From assembly GCA_964001305.1 (NCBI GenBank), contig CAXFAI010000010.1:1-64000 (forward strand): DNA of 64,000 nucleotides, in the 5' to 3' direction. Position 1 is the stretch's first letter; each line of letters opens with the position of its first letter. The position numbers and the translations under genes were made by a program. The notes beneath the pieces were generated by a model. That model was not told the origin of the DNA. It was given only the letters and a program-made list of their open reading frames with translations, and ran no database searches. This document shows, one piece after another, positions 50,749 to 58,927 of the stretch. This stretch comes from CAJXMH01 sp964001305 (GTDB lineage Bacteria > Bacteroidota > Bacteroidia > Flavobacteriales_E > Vicingaceae).

Positions 50749-52800
50749 CTAGAAGTCCAACAATTCTTGAATCTTAGCTTTTACCTTTTCTGCATTAGGA
50801 ATCATAGTCTGCTCTAAAACTGAATTTAACGGGATAGCAGGTAAGCTCTCTGAGCCCAAGACTTTTACCGGTGCATCCAAAGAGGTAAAACACGCTTCTT
50901 GAATTAATCCGGCTAAGTTTCTAGCAAATGAATTCTCCAAACAATCCTCGGTCAAAACCAAACAACGGTTATTCTTTCTAACTGAATTGAAAATGGTCTC
51001 CTTATCAAGCGGATTCAAAGTTCTTAAATCCACAATTTCTGCTTTCTCTCCAAATTCCTTAGCTGCATTTAAAGCCCAATGAACGCCCATACCATAAGTA
51101 ATAATCGTAAGCGCTTGCCCTTCCTCAACACATGCTTGAGAAGACTCTTGCACCAATCTAGCTTTACCTAATGGTAAAATATAATCCTCTGCAGGTTCAA
51201 CGGTTTTAGCAGCTAATGTTCCTGGCACTTTTGACCAATACAATCCTTTGTGTTCAAAAATCACCACCGGATTGGGATCGTGATATGCCGCCTTTAAAAT
51301 TCCTTTTAAGTCCGCTCCGCTACTTGGATAAGCGACTTTAATGCCTTTGATGTTGGCTATCATGGTTTCTACCGAAGAAGAATGATATGCCCCACCACTA
51401 CCGTAAGCTCCAATGGGCACTCTTAAAATCATGTCCGCCGTATATTTTCCGTTAGTCAAGTAATGAGCGCGACTTAATTCAGTAAACAATTGATTCATAC
51501 CCGGAAAAATGTAGTCTGCAAATTGCACTTCCACAATGGGTTTTAAGCCCACTGCCGCCATTCCTACTGTAGAACCTACAATAAAGGCTTCTTGTATCGG
51601 GGTGTTGAATACTCTTTCGTCTCCAAACTTTTGGGCTAAAGTTGCTGCTTCACGAAAAACGCCACCTAAACGTCCGCCAACATCTTGACCATAGAGCAGA
51701 CATTTGTCGTTGTTTTTCATCAGTTCTTCAACCGCATGCAGGGCGCAGTCTACCATTACCACTTCTTCTCCCCCTTCAGGACTTCTCTCCCCTACTTCCT
51801 CTGTAATTTCTGTTGGCGCATAATCATGGGTATACAAATCTTCTGGAGAAGGGTCTTCGGCCTTTAATGCTTTCTCATAATCCGCTTCAACTTCTTTGCG
51901 AACGGCCTTCTCTATTTTTTGTAGATCTGAATCACTAAAGCCATTATCCTTCATCAATTTGATCATTTTCGGATATGGATCTCTTAACTTTTGTTCGTCT
52001 AAATCATCTCGGTACCACTCCATTCTTACACCTGAAGTGTGGTGATTCAACAAAGGCACTTTTGCATGAATCAAATACGGACGACGTTCCTCACGAATAA
52101 CATTAATGGCTTTCTCAACCGCTTGATAAGCTTCTTGAAAGTCGCTACCATCAATACTTACTGCTTCAATTCCATGAAATCCTTGAATGTATTCATAAGC
52201 GTTTTGTGCTCTGGTTTCTTTGGCATTAGCCGAAATATCCCATTCATTATCTTGAATTAAATACAGAATAGGTAATTGCTTCAAAGCTGCCATTTGAAAG
52301 GCTTCTGCCACTTCTCCTTCCGTTACCGAGGCATCACCCAAAGAACAAACTGTTAAGGGTTTGTTACCATCGTCAACTTTCATTAATTCCTTATACTGCA
52401 TACCCATAGCCGCTCCAGTTGCCGGAATGGCTTGCATGCCAGTAGCCGAAGACTGATGAGGAATTTTGGGTTTGTCATCATCTTTTAAAGAAGGATGCGA
52501 ATAATAGGTTCTTCCTCCTGAAAATGGATCGTCCTTCTTGGCCATTAATTGCAACATCAAATCGTATGGTTTCATGCCAATGCCCAATAAAATGGAATCA
52601 TCCCGATAATAGGGATAAGCATAATCATACGGTTTTAATTGCATTGCTGTAGCCAATTGAATAGCTTCATGCCCGCGCGAAGTGGCATGCACGTATTTAG
52701 ATACAACTTTAAAATTCTCTTCATACACTTCCGTCATGGTTTTGGCCGTGGCCATGAGGGTGAAGGCTTTCTTTAATGTTGTTTTATTAATTTTTTTCAT
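50749..52800 (-). CDS. 2-oxoacid dehydrogenase E1, alpha and beta fused
   Basis: The 683-residue protein joins an E1-alpha (residues 1-330; thiamine-diphosphate motif SLGDASVTEGEVAEAF with LIQDNEW closing it) and an E1-beta (about 350-683; VMVDCALHAVEELMKNND, GQDVGGRLGGVFREA, PIQEAFIVGSTVGMAAVG). Fused alpha-beta E1 chains are typical of Bacteroidota and are usually annotated as branched-chain 2-oxoacid (2-oxoisovalerate) dehydrogenase. The E2 gene lies upstream on the same strand, separated by a four-helix-bundle gene. No E3 gene is nearby, so a shared lipoamide dehydrogenase must be elsewhere. Branched-chain specificity is inferred. Confidence 0.92.
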   Translation of the reverse strand: MKKINKTTLKKAFTLMATAKTMTEVYEENFKVVSKYVHATSRGHEAIQLATAMQLKPYDYAYPYYRDDSILLGIGMKPYDLMLQLMAKKDDPFSGGRTYYSHPSLKDDDKPKIPHQSSATGMQAIPATGAAMGMQYKELMKVDDGNKPLTVCSLGDASVTEGEVAEAFQMAALKQLPILYLIQDNEWDISANAKETRAQNAYEYIQGFHGIEAVSIDGSDFQEAYQAVEKAINVIREERRPYLIHAKVPLLNHHTSGVRMEWYRDDLDEQKLRDPYPKMIKLMKDNGFSDSDLQKIEKAVRKEVEADYEKALKAEDPSPEDLYTHDYAPTEITEEVGERSPEGGEEVVMVDCALHAVEELMKNNDKCLLYGQDVGGRLGGVFREAATLAQKFGDERVFNTPIQEAFIVGSTVGMAAVGLKPIVEVQFADYIFPGMNQLFTELSRAHYLTNGKYTADMILRVPIGAYGSGGAYHSSSVETMIANIKGIKVAYPSSGADLKGILKAAYHDPNPVVIFEHKGLYWSKVPGTLAAKTVEPAEDYILPLGKARLVQESSQACVEEGQALTIITYGMGVHWALNAAKEFGEKAEIVDLRTLNPLDKETIFNSVRKNNRCLVLTEDCLENSFARNLAGLIQEACFTSLDAPVKVLGSESLPAIPLNSVLEQTMIPNAEKVKAKIQELLDF

Positions 52801-52816
52801 CGTATTTCTTTTATTT

Positions 52817-52846
52817 GGATAAAGGATGAAAGATTAAGGATCAAAG
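52817..52846 (+). repeat. Left flanking word repeat of four-helix-bundle cassette 1
   Basis: Begins GGATAAAGGATGAAAGAT. It matches the reverse complement of 53292-53321 at about 23 of 30 positions (first 10 perfect). A pyrimidine counterpart (CCTTCATCTTTTAACTTTTG and on) follows at 52863-52893. Confidence 0.7.
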
Positions 52847-52902
52847 TGATTAGACCCAAATTCCTTCATCTTTTAACTTTTGTCCTTAATCCCTTAGCTT
52901 TT

Positions 52903-53262
52903 TTATCCATTTTTTATAGAAGTAGTAATTAACGATCCAATCATTTTTGAAACGCTAGTAGCTAATTCTTGAATTTCATTTTTTTCAGATTCAATTATCA
53001 TTTCCTGATCCATAGCAAGATGCAGCATTGACCTAACTTCTCCGCAAGAACCTTTTGCGACATATAGAAAGTAGATCCATTCTTTATTGCTTTTTCTTTC
53101 AAATCCTTCTGCTATATTGTTTGATACAGACAAAGCTGCTCTCAGAATTTGATCTCTAAAGAAAAACTGTTTTGAGTCTCCGAAAGATTTGGATGCAAGA
53201 TTATAAAGCTCTCGGGCTGATTGCCAAACTCTCAAATCCTCAAATTGTTGATAAGTGCTCAT
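52903..53262 (-). CDS. Four-helix-bundle protein (S23 rRNA IVP family), cassette 1
   Basis: The 119-residue protein starts YQQFEDLRVWQSARELYNLA and has ILRAALSVSNNIAEGFERKS, the signature of the four-helix-bundle family first seen in 23S rRNA intervening sequences and related to the diversity-generating-retroelement accessory protein Avd. Here it is not in an rRNA gene but between E2 and E1. Its function is unknown. Repeats of TTTATCC words on one side and GGATAAAGGA words on the other flank it. It belongs to a different subfamily from the copies at 57667 and 61517. Confidence 0.92.
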   Translation of the reverse strand: MSTYQQFEDLRVWQSARELYNLASKSFGDSKQFFFRDQILRAALSVSNNIAEGFERKSNKEWIYFLYVAKGSCGEVRSMLHLAMDQEMIIESEKNEIQELATSVSKMIGSLITTSIKNG

Positions 53263-53270
53263 ATAAACTC

Positions 53271-53321
53271 TCTTTATCCTTTATCCTTTATCCTTCGTCT
53301 TTTATCTTTAGTCCTTTATCC
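53271..53321 (+). repeat. Right flanking word repeat of four-helix-bundle cassette 1
   Basis: A run of TTTATCC, TTCGTCTTTTATC and TTTAGTCC words. Its last 30 bp are an imperfect inverted copy of 52817-52846, the two bracketing the four-helix-bundle gene. Confidence 0.75.
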
Positions 53322-54617
53322 AACTTCCCGATTCTCATCAAAAGCTTCCAAATGGTCCATAATTCTCGCTAAAAACGAACCCCCTAAATTTCCATCTACT
53401 ACTCTATGGTCAAAGGATAAGGATAAGTACATCATGTGTCGAATAGCAATCATATCACCATGATCAGTTTCCACTACTGCCGGTTTTTTACGAATGGCTC
53501 CTGTAGCTAAAATGGCAACCTCTGGTTGATTGATAATAGGCGTTCCCATCACATTTCTAAACGTACCAACATTGCTTATGGTAAAAGTTGAACCTTTAAT
53601 TTCGTCAGCAGCGAGTTTGTTTGTTCTGGCTTTCTCCACCAATTCGTTAACTGAAGAAGTTAAGCCCAATAAGTTTTTCTTATCCGCATCTTTAATTACC
53701 GGCACAATCAGATTGCCTGTCGGCAAGGCAGCCGCCAAGCCAATGTTTATGTCTTTTTTAGCAATTATCTTTTTCCCATCTACCGAAACATTAATCAATG
53801 GATATTCTTGAATGGCTTTTACTACCGCTTCTACAAAAATTGGTGTAAAGGTGATTTTTTCACCATACTTCGCTTGAAACTCTTCTTTTACCTTATTTCT
53901 CCAGTTTACAATCTTGGTCACATCTACTTCAACATAAGCCGTAACGTGTGGCGAAGTTTGTTTGGAATAAACCATATGATCAGCAATCATACCACGCATA
54001 CGATCCATTTCTAAAACCTCATAACGACCTTCATAAACGCCTGCTGCTGCTGCCGCTTGATTGGCTTGTTGAGATGAGGCTACTTTTATATTGGTAGCAT
54101 TTGGTTTAGGTGATGATAAATATGCGACTAAATCTTTTTTTAGCACTCTTCCATTGGCTCCGCTACCTTTAATTTGAGCAAGCGCTTGCATGCTAACCCC
54201 TTCTTTTTCGGCCATGCTTCTAACTAAAGGCGAATAAAATCTTCCCGCTTCATCGTGGCGACCAATGCTACTGCCATGAGCATTTGTATCTTGTTTACCA
54301 TTATTCGAAACACTTTGAGATTTGGGAGTCTCTTCTACTTTAGAAACCTCTGTTTTCTCAGAAGAAGAAGTATCTGCTTCTGTATCAATCAGCGCAATGA
54401 CTTCCCCAATAGCAACTACCTCATTTTCTTGATATTTCAATTCGGTTAAAACTCCACTCTCTGGAGCTGCAATTTCAGAGTCTACTTTATCAGTAGCTAC
54501 CTCTAAAATCACTTCATCCTTTTCTACGCGTTCTCCACTCTTTTTTAACCAATTAAGAAGGGTTGCTTCCTTTATACTTTCGCCAAGTTTTGGCAATTTA
54601 ACTTCAATACTTGCCAT
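53316..54617 (-). CDS. Dihydrolipoamide acyltransferase (E2 of 2-oxoacid dehydrogenase)
   Basis: The 433-residue protein has one lipoyl domain (KLPKLGESIKEATLLNWL; lipoyl Lys in EVATDKVDSEI), a variable linker rich in Ser and Glu, an E3/E1-binding domain (YSPLVRSMAEKEGVSM, KGSGANGRVLKKDL) and the catalytic domain with the HxxxD motif in LSFDHRVVDGNLGG. With the E1 encoded downstream it forms a branched-chain-type complex converting 2-oxoacids to acyl-CoA. An Lrp-family regulator is divergent, 166 bp away, with three dyads between them. Confidence 0.93.
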   Translation of the reverse strand: MASIEVKLPKLGESIKEATLLNWLKKSGERVEKDEVILEVATDKVDSEIAAPESGVLTELKYQENEVVAIGEVIALIDTEADTSSSEKTEVSKVEETPKSQSVSNNGKQDTNAHGSSIGRHDEAGRFYSPLVRSMAEKEGVSMQALAQIKGSGANGRVLKKDLVAYLSSPKPNATNIKVASSQQANQAAAAAGVYEGRYEVLEMDRMRGMIADHMVYSKQTSPHVTAYVEVDVTKIVNWRNKVKEEFQAKYGEKITFTPIFVEAVVKAIQEYPLINVSVDGKKIIAKKDINIGLAAALPTGNLIVPVIKDADKKNLLGLTSSVNELVEKARTNKLAADEIKGSTFTISNVGTFRNVMGTPIINQPEVAILATGAIRKKPAVVETDHGDMIAIRHMMYLSLSFDHRVVDGNLGGSFLARIMDHLEAFDENREVG

Positions 54618-54692
54618 GCATTACCATTTAGAAGATTTACAAAGCGAAAATAATCATTACATCACCTTTAATCTAGCATTATTTATTTTTAC

Positions 54693-54778
54693 AGAATTAT
54701 ATTCTATATTTAAGGTGTATTTTCGAACTTTCATAGAATTTCATTCTACTTGCAAGTTTTAAACCGAATATTATTCTG
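54693..54778. promoter_or_regulatory. Three helically phased dyads between E2 and the Lrp gene
   Basis: Dyads AGAATTATATTCTA (54693-54706), TAGAATTTCATTCTA (54734-54748) and CGAATATTATTCTG (54765-54778) share the GAAT-N(3-4)-ATTC core. Their centres are about 42 and 31 bp apart, close to four and three helical turns, as expected for Lrp octamers or dimers bound on one face of DNA. This is the likely operator of the Lrp regulator and probably of E2. Confidence 0.7.
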
Positions 54779-54783
54779 AAAAC

Positions 54784-55248
54784 ATGAAAAAAATAGATGA
54801 CATAGACGCTAAGCTGTTGAGTTTGCTACAACAAGATGGACGGCAGACGATTAAAGAATTAGCTGCTCAATTAGAAATGTCGACAACACCCATTTTTGAA
54901 CGCATTAAAAAATTAGAAAAGGCAGGCATTATCGATCACTATGCGGCGGTATTAAATCCGGATAAATTGGGTAAAAAGCTTTATGCTTTTGCACACATTT
55001 CATTAAAAGATCATTCCAAAAAACTGGTGAACGAATTCACCCAACAAATTATTGAAGTACCTCAAGTAATGGAATGCCATTATGTGACAGGTGATTCGGA
55101 TTTTATCCTCAAAATACTTTTAGATGATATGGAAAAGTATAGGGAGTTTGTAATGAACAGCCTATTTGAAATGAGCAACATTGCTAAGGTAGAAACCTTT
55201 CTGTCATTATCCGTTTCTAAACAAAGTAATGTGATTGTGCTCGATTAA
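54784..55248 (+). CDS. Lrp/AsnC-family transcriptional regulator
   Basis: The 154-residue protein has the Lrp helix-turn-helix (DAKLLSLLQQDGRQTIKELA, MSTTPIFERIKKLEKAGII) and a C-terminal RAM ligand domain (VMECHYVTGDSDFILKIL). Members respond to amino acids. Its position, divergent from the branched-chain-type E2 and preceded by three phased dyads, suggests that it senses a branched-chain amino acid and controls the oxoacid dehydrogenase and itself. The stop codon directly abuts that of the convergent T9SS gene. Confidence 0.94.
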   Translation: MKKIDDIDAKLLSLLQQDGRQTIKELAAQLEMSTTPIFERIKKLEKAGIIDHYAAVLNPDKLGKKLYAFAHISLKDHSKKLVNEFTQQIIEVPQVMECHYVTGDSDFILKILLDDMEKYREFVMNSLFEMSNIAKVETFLSLSVSKQSNVIVLD

Positions 55249-56937
55249 TTATTGCTTCACAATTTTCTTAAACACCTTCTCTCCTTCTTTATTAGAAATC
55301 TCAATAAAATAAACTCCAGAAGGGCTATCTAATTCTAATAGGTAACTACTTTTATTCTTAAGACTTATACTTTCTAATAATTTCCCTTGAAAATTTCTAA
55401 CATTTATTTCTAGCTGTTCACTTTGAGCAAGTTTTACATTTACCAAGCCGTTTGTTGGATTTGGAAAAATGCTCAATCTTTCATTTAATGGTTCACCATC
55501 AATTATTGACGTTATTGTTCCGCAAGGGTTATTGGGATCTGGTAATACCGTTATTTCAATTACTTCATATCTCACAGCAGGTGTTGGACAATGATCGTCT
55601 TGAGCTTTAACTACAAAATAGTGTGTCTTGGCTTCTTCATTGGAACCTAAATCGGAACAATTTGGTTGCCATCTTAAAATTCCATTAATACTTCTTTGAT
55701 TCACAAACTCATAAGTCTGAAATAGACTATCATAAACTTTGTTATTAGTTGAAACAATGTATGCACAATTTGTATCTGTATTAAGATAGCAATCTCCATT
55801 GTACGAATAGTCTTTCGTTATTTGATCGCTTATAATTTGCAAGCTTACTTCTTGACCAACTCCTGCACTCAAATTTGTGTCAATGGCTTGCACCCGTGCA
55901 CTAATTAAGTTTCCAACTATTACTGAATCTTTAAAAGATGGTGAACCATTTTTAAGGAAAGGTGGCGTAATAGAAGGGACTTGGTTTACAGTTTGATTAG
56001 GCAAAGTAGGACAGTCAAAGAGATAAACTGGCATCTCTCGACGAACAATTGCATTCCCCTGACCGTTTCTATATGATTTTACTTCAACAACTATAAAATA
56101 ACTTCCTAAGCCTTGACCAACTCCATTATTTACTTTAAAACTTAAAATGCCAGTTAAAGGATCAATTGATGATGCTATGTTTGAAGAGTCAAAACTACTA
56201 TTTGGTGTTGGGCTTTGCCAACTATAACCGTTTGCGTAAGAAAGGCTTACCGGGTTTGAAGGAGGGTTATTGTAAGTGGGAGCTAATTGATATACCAAAC
56301 TATCTCCATCAATATCAATAGCTGAATAGCTATTTTTAACATATAATCCCCTACAAAAAGTATAGCTAGGATTCTCTGAAAATTTAGGAGAGTTATCTAT
56401 GCAAGGCCCATAGTTTGAAATAGAAGGAAACATTATAGCTTGTAACATTGGAGAACCTGATGTTATCAAATTATTTCTTGTTTGCGGTCTGCAACAAGGT
56501 CCGGTCCATGCTATTTTTAGCCCATTCTGACTAGTTAAACCTTGAAAGTAAACTGGATAAGACTTATAATAGTATGCCTGAAGAACACCAAAGTCTCCAT
56601 TTGCACAGGAATAATTCGTGTTTGAGGATGTGGAATTACAATTTTGTTCTAAGTAACCTGAGTTTGTACTTAAACCCTTTGTAGAATCTAAATGTAAATG
56701 AATACTTGATATCGTATTGTTATTAACATCTTTTGGTAATGGATTTCCAATTAATTGTAAATTTTGACTACCATAATAAAGAGGGGCACCGCTACAATCT
56801 CTATATAATACCATTTTAAATATATACCTTCCAAGCGAATCGCATTCCCATGTTATCTCTCCGCCTGCAGTATGTACAGCTTTAAGGTTTGTGCTTAAAA
56901 AGAATAAACAAGAAATAAAAACAAGTAGTCGTTTCAT
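55249..56937 (-). CDS. Secreted protein with T9SS type A sorting domain
   Basis: The 562-residue protein has a signal peptide (LLVFISCLFFLSTNLKA) followed by HTAGGEITWECDSLGRYIF and YRDCSGAPLYYG, the opening found in a family of Bacteroidota gliding-related surface proteins. It is rich in cysteines, Ser and Asn and has an Ig-like pattern later (YFVVKAQDDHCPTPAVRYEV). It ends in a type A sorting domain (IFPNPTNGLVNVKL to KKIVKQ). Binding partner or enzyme activity cannot be deduced. Confidence 0.88.
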   Translation of the reverse strand: MKRLLVFISCLFFLSTNLKAVHTAGGEITWECDSLGRYIFKMVLYRDCSGAPLYYGSQNLQLIGNPLPKDVNNNTISSIHLHLDSTKGLSTNSGYLEQNCNSTSSNTNYSCANGDFGVLQAYYYKSYPVYFQGLTSQNGLKIAWTGPCCRPQTRNNLITSGSPMLQAIMFPSISNYGPCIDNSPKFSENPSYTFCRGLYVKNSYSAIDIDGDSLVYQLAPTYNNPPSNPVSLSYANGYSWQSPTPNSSFDSSNIASSIDPLTGILSFKVNNGVGQGLGSYFIVVEVKSYRNGQGNAIVRREMPVYLFDCPTLPNQTVNQVPSITPPFLKNGSPSFKDSVIVGNLISARVQAIDTNLSAGVGQEVSLQIISDQITKDYSYNGDCYLNTDTNCAYIVSTNNKVYDSLFQTYEFVNQRSINGILRWQPNCSDLGSNEEAKTHYFVVKAQDDHCPTPAVRYEVIEITVLPDPNNPCGTITSIIDGEPLNERLSIFPNPTNGLVNVKLAQSEQLEINVRNFQGKLLESISLKNKSSYLLELDSPSGVYFIEISNKEGEKVFKKIVKQ

Positions 56938-56997
56938 AATACTGATTATTGTGGTTCAGTACATAAACGAAAGAAATTCAAAAGGTTGCCTAAGGAT

Positions 56998-57594
56998 TTA
57001 CTTCTTTTTTATCTCTTCCCAAATCTGGTATAGGCTTTCTTGACTTGGTCGATCTTTTGGCAACTCTGTCAAAGCCTCGGTGGGCTCCCATTCGGCTTGC
57101 ATATCGGCAGGCAATTGCTGATAAAGCTGCGTGCCTTTGGTTTTCCAAGCAATCATTTTGTCGCTAACCTCTTTTATTTTTTTGGCAGGGTTACCTACAA
57201 TCAAAGAGCGTTTTTCAAACACATCTTTTGCTTTTATAAAACTTAATGCACCAACAATACTTTCGTCGCCAATTACAGCTTCATCCATCACTACAGCATT
57301 CATTCCCACCAAAACATTTTTACCAATGTGTGCCCCATGAATAATAGCACCATGCCCAATATGCGCTCCTTCTTGCAAGCGAATGGTTATTCCCGGAAAC
57401 ATGTGAACGGTACAATTTTCTTGCACATTACAGCCGTCTTCAATCACAATACCTCCCCAATCACCACGAATGGCCGCTCCGGGTCCAATGTAAACCTCTT
57501 TGCCAATGATAACATTTCCCGTTACAGCCGCTTGCGGATGAACAAATGAAGAGGGGTGAACAACTGGGGTAAAACCTTTGAATTTGTAAATCAT
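56998..57594 (-). CDS. paaY: PaaY-like hexapeptide thioesterase / gamma-carbonic-anhydrase fold
   Basis: The 198-residue protein is a left-handed beta-helix of hexapeptide repeats (TGNVIIGKEVYIGPGAAIRG, IVIEDGCNVQENCTVH) with metal-binding histidines (HMFPG, GHIGHGAIIHGAHIG-type segment). Length and the C-terminal helix match PaaY, which in phenylacetate degradation hydrolyses dead-end CoA thioesters. It is the distal gene of the minus-strand paa cluster. A generic gamma-carbonic-anhydrase-like protein is the alternative; context favours PaaY. Confidence 0.82.
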   Translation of the reverse strand: MIYKFKGFTPVVHPSSFVHPQAAVTGNVIIGKEVYIGPGAAIRGDWGGIVIEDGCNVQENCTVHMFPGITIRLQEGAHIGHGAIIHGAHIGKNVLVGMNAVVMDEAVIGDESIVGALSFIKAKDVFEKRSLIVGNPAKKIKEVSDKMIAWKTKGTQLYQQLPADMQAEWEPTEALTELPKDRPSQESLYQIWEEIKKK

Positions 57595-57605
57595 TGTAAT
57601 CTGTT

Positions 57606-57622
57606 AATGACTAATTACTAAT
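57606..57622 (+). repeat. Left arm of perfect 17-bp inverted repeat around four-helix-bundle cassette 2
   Basis: AATGACTAATTACTAAT here is the exact reverse complement of 58047-58063. The arms stand 44 bp after and 14 bp before the four-helix-bundle gene. Word AATCTGTTAAT is also duplicated around this arm. Confidence 0.85.
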
Positions 57623-57666
57623 CTGTTAATCTAATTTGATAAAGACTAATCTTATAATTGAATAGT

Positions 57667-58032
57667 TTAAAGTCTTTTGTTCTTAATAGTTCTTTGTATA
57701 GAAGTAATGATCCGTAAAAGTTCTTCTACTTTTTCAATCAAGTCATTTGCCTGCTCTACTTCTAACCATTCAGAATCTCTCAACAATCTGAGCCAAAAGT
57801 GAGATTCTCGGGCTTCTTTGTAAGAAATAGTTATTTTATGAAAGAAATCTTTTTCCGATTGACCACCTATTGCTTCTTCCACTTTAGCTCCAATTGATGT
57901 ACCCGACCGAAGTAATTGTTTTGAAAGTGTGTATTCATTATCTTCTTTTTGAAGCTTACGACAGATTTTTACAATTTCTAAAGCAAAAGCATAGCTCTTA
58001 TCCCGTAATGGATTTTCCTTCTCTTTATACAT
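57667..58032 (-). CDS. Four-helix-bundle protein (S23 IVP family), cassette 2
   Basis: The 121-residue protein reads LRDKSYAFALEIVKICRKL, then KQLLRSGTSIGAKVEEAIGG and KDFFHKITISYKEARESHFW: the RSGTSIGA subfamily of free-standing four-helix-bundle proteins. The copy at 61517 is a sister (KSGSSIGANYFEA...ISESEANETLFW). Cellular role unknown. It sits between the crotonase gene and paaY and is bracketed by a perfect 17-bp inverted repeat, like a small insertion. Confidence 0.92.
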   Translation of the reverse strand: MYKEKENPLRDKSYAFALEIVKICRKLQKEDNEYTLSKQLLRSGTSIGAKVEEAIGGQSEKDFFHKITISYKEARESHFWLRLLRDSEWLEVEQANDLIEKVEELLRIITSIQRTIKNKRL

Positions 58033-58046
58033 ATCAGCTTGATCTC

Positions 58047-58063
58047 ATTAGTAATTAGTCATT
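58047..58063 (-). repeat. Right arm of perfect 17-bp inverted repeat around four-helix-bundle cassette 2
   Basis: Exact reverse complement of 57606-57622. Together with the following bases (58051-58071) it is also a direct copy, one mismatch in 21, of 58902-58922 on the other side of the crotonase gene. Confidence 0.85.
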
Positions 58064-58089
58064 CTCAGATTCGTAATTCGTAATTAAAG

Positions 58090-58845
58090 CTAAGCGTAGC
58101 GTGCCAGTATCTCCTTCGTATAGGTACTCAAAACCATTCTTCCACTTTGTTCTGCACGACTTTCTAATAAACTGTCCCAATCTTCACAACCTTCCCAAAA
58201 CACCTTTTTTAATGCAGCTTGTGCTTCAGGGTTTTTGCTCAATAAATAATCGGCTAATTTTTGAACAGCCGCGTCTAATTCTTCTGCACTATCATGAACT
58301 TCAGCAAACAAACCTTTGTTTTTTGCCCAATCAGCCGAATAAAATTCATCGGCATTAATTGTCATTTGGCTCATAGCAGAAACTCCAACTTTGCGTTCTA
58401 CAGCGGGGCCAACCACAAATGGACCAATGCCAATATTTAACTCTGACAATTTGATGGAAGAAAACTTGGTCGCCAAACAATAATCTACAGCAGAGGCTAC
58501 TCCTACTCCACCGCCAACGGCTTTCCCTTGAACCCGACCAATAATAATCTTCGGACACTTTCTGCAAGCGTTGATCACTCGTGCAAAGCCCATAAAAAAC
58601 TCCTTTCCTGTTGGAAAATCTTCTATGGAAATCAGTTCATCAAAACTGGCACCAGCACAAAAAGTGCGTTCTCCTCCACTTTTTAAAACAATCACTTTCA
58701 CTGTATCATCCTTACCAGCTTCGGTAATAGTTTTCGCCAATTTGGCCAAAATATCACTTGGTAGTGAATTGTGTTTAGGATGAAAAAATTCTATGGTTGC
58801 TAAGCCGTTTGAGGCTTTCTCTATGTTTACGTATGCTTCTTTCAT
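58090..58845 (-). CDS. Enoyl-CoA hydratase/isomerase-family protein (paa cluster crotonase)
   Basis: The 251-residue crotonase has the CoA-binding and oxyanion-hole segments (ERTFCAGASFDEL, GKAVGGGVGVASAVDYCLA) but has Gly115 where hydratases carry the first catalytic Glu (GGGCE type); the second Glu is kept (Glu135 in IKLSELNIG). This favours an isomerase or altered hydratase rather than a classical hydratase. In phenylacetate catabolism PaaG (ring-opening isomerase) and PaaF (hydratase) are both crotonases; this could be either and the sequence alone does not decide. It is encoded between paaZ and a four-helix-bundle cassette. Confidence 0.88.
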   Translation of the reverse strand: MKEAYVNIEKASNGLATIEFFHPKHNSLPSDILAKLAKTITEAGKDDTVKVIVLKSGGERTFCAGASFDELISIEDFPTGKEFFMGFARVINACRKCPKIIIGRVQGKAVGGGVGVASAVDYCLATKFSSIKLSELNIGIGPFVVGPAVERKVGVSAMSQMTINADEFYSADWAKNKGLFAEVHDSAEELDAAVQKLADYLLSKNPEAQAALKKVFWEGCEDWDSLLESRAEQSGRMVLSTYTKEILARYA

Positions 58846-58901
58846 AATTTAATGTATTAATTACCAATGACTAATTATCAATGAAGTTTTTTTTTCGATT
58901 G

Positions 58902-58922
58902 GTAATTAGTCATTATCAGATT
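58902..58922 (+). repeat. Extra copy of the cassette-2 word repeat
   Basis: GTAATTAGTCATTATCAGATT matches 58051-58071 except one base. An inverted 12-bp copy (58866-58877) lies just beside it, so this gap can also form a hairpin. The two copies flank the crotonase gene. Confidence 0.8.
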
Positions 58923-58927
58923 AGAAA

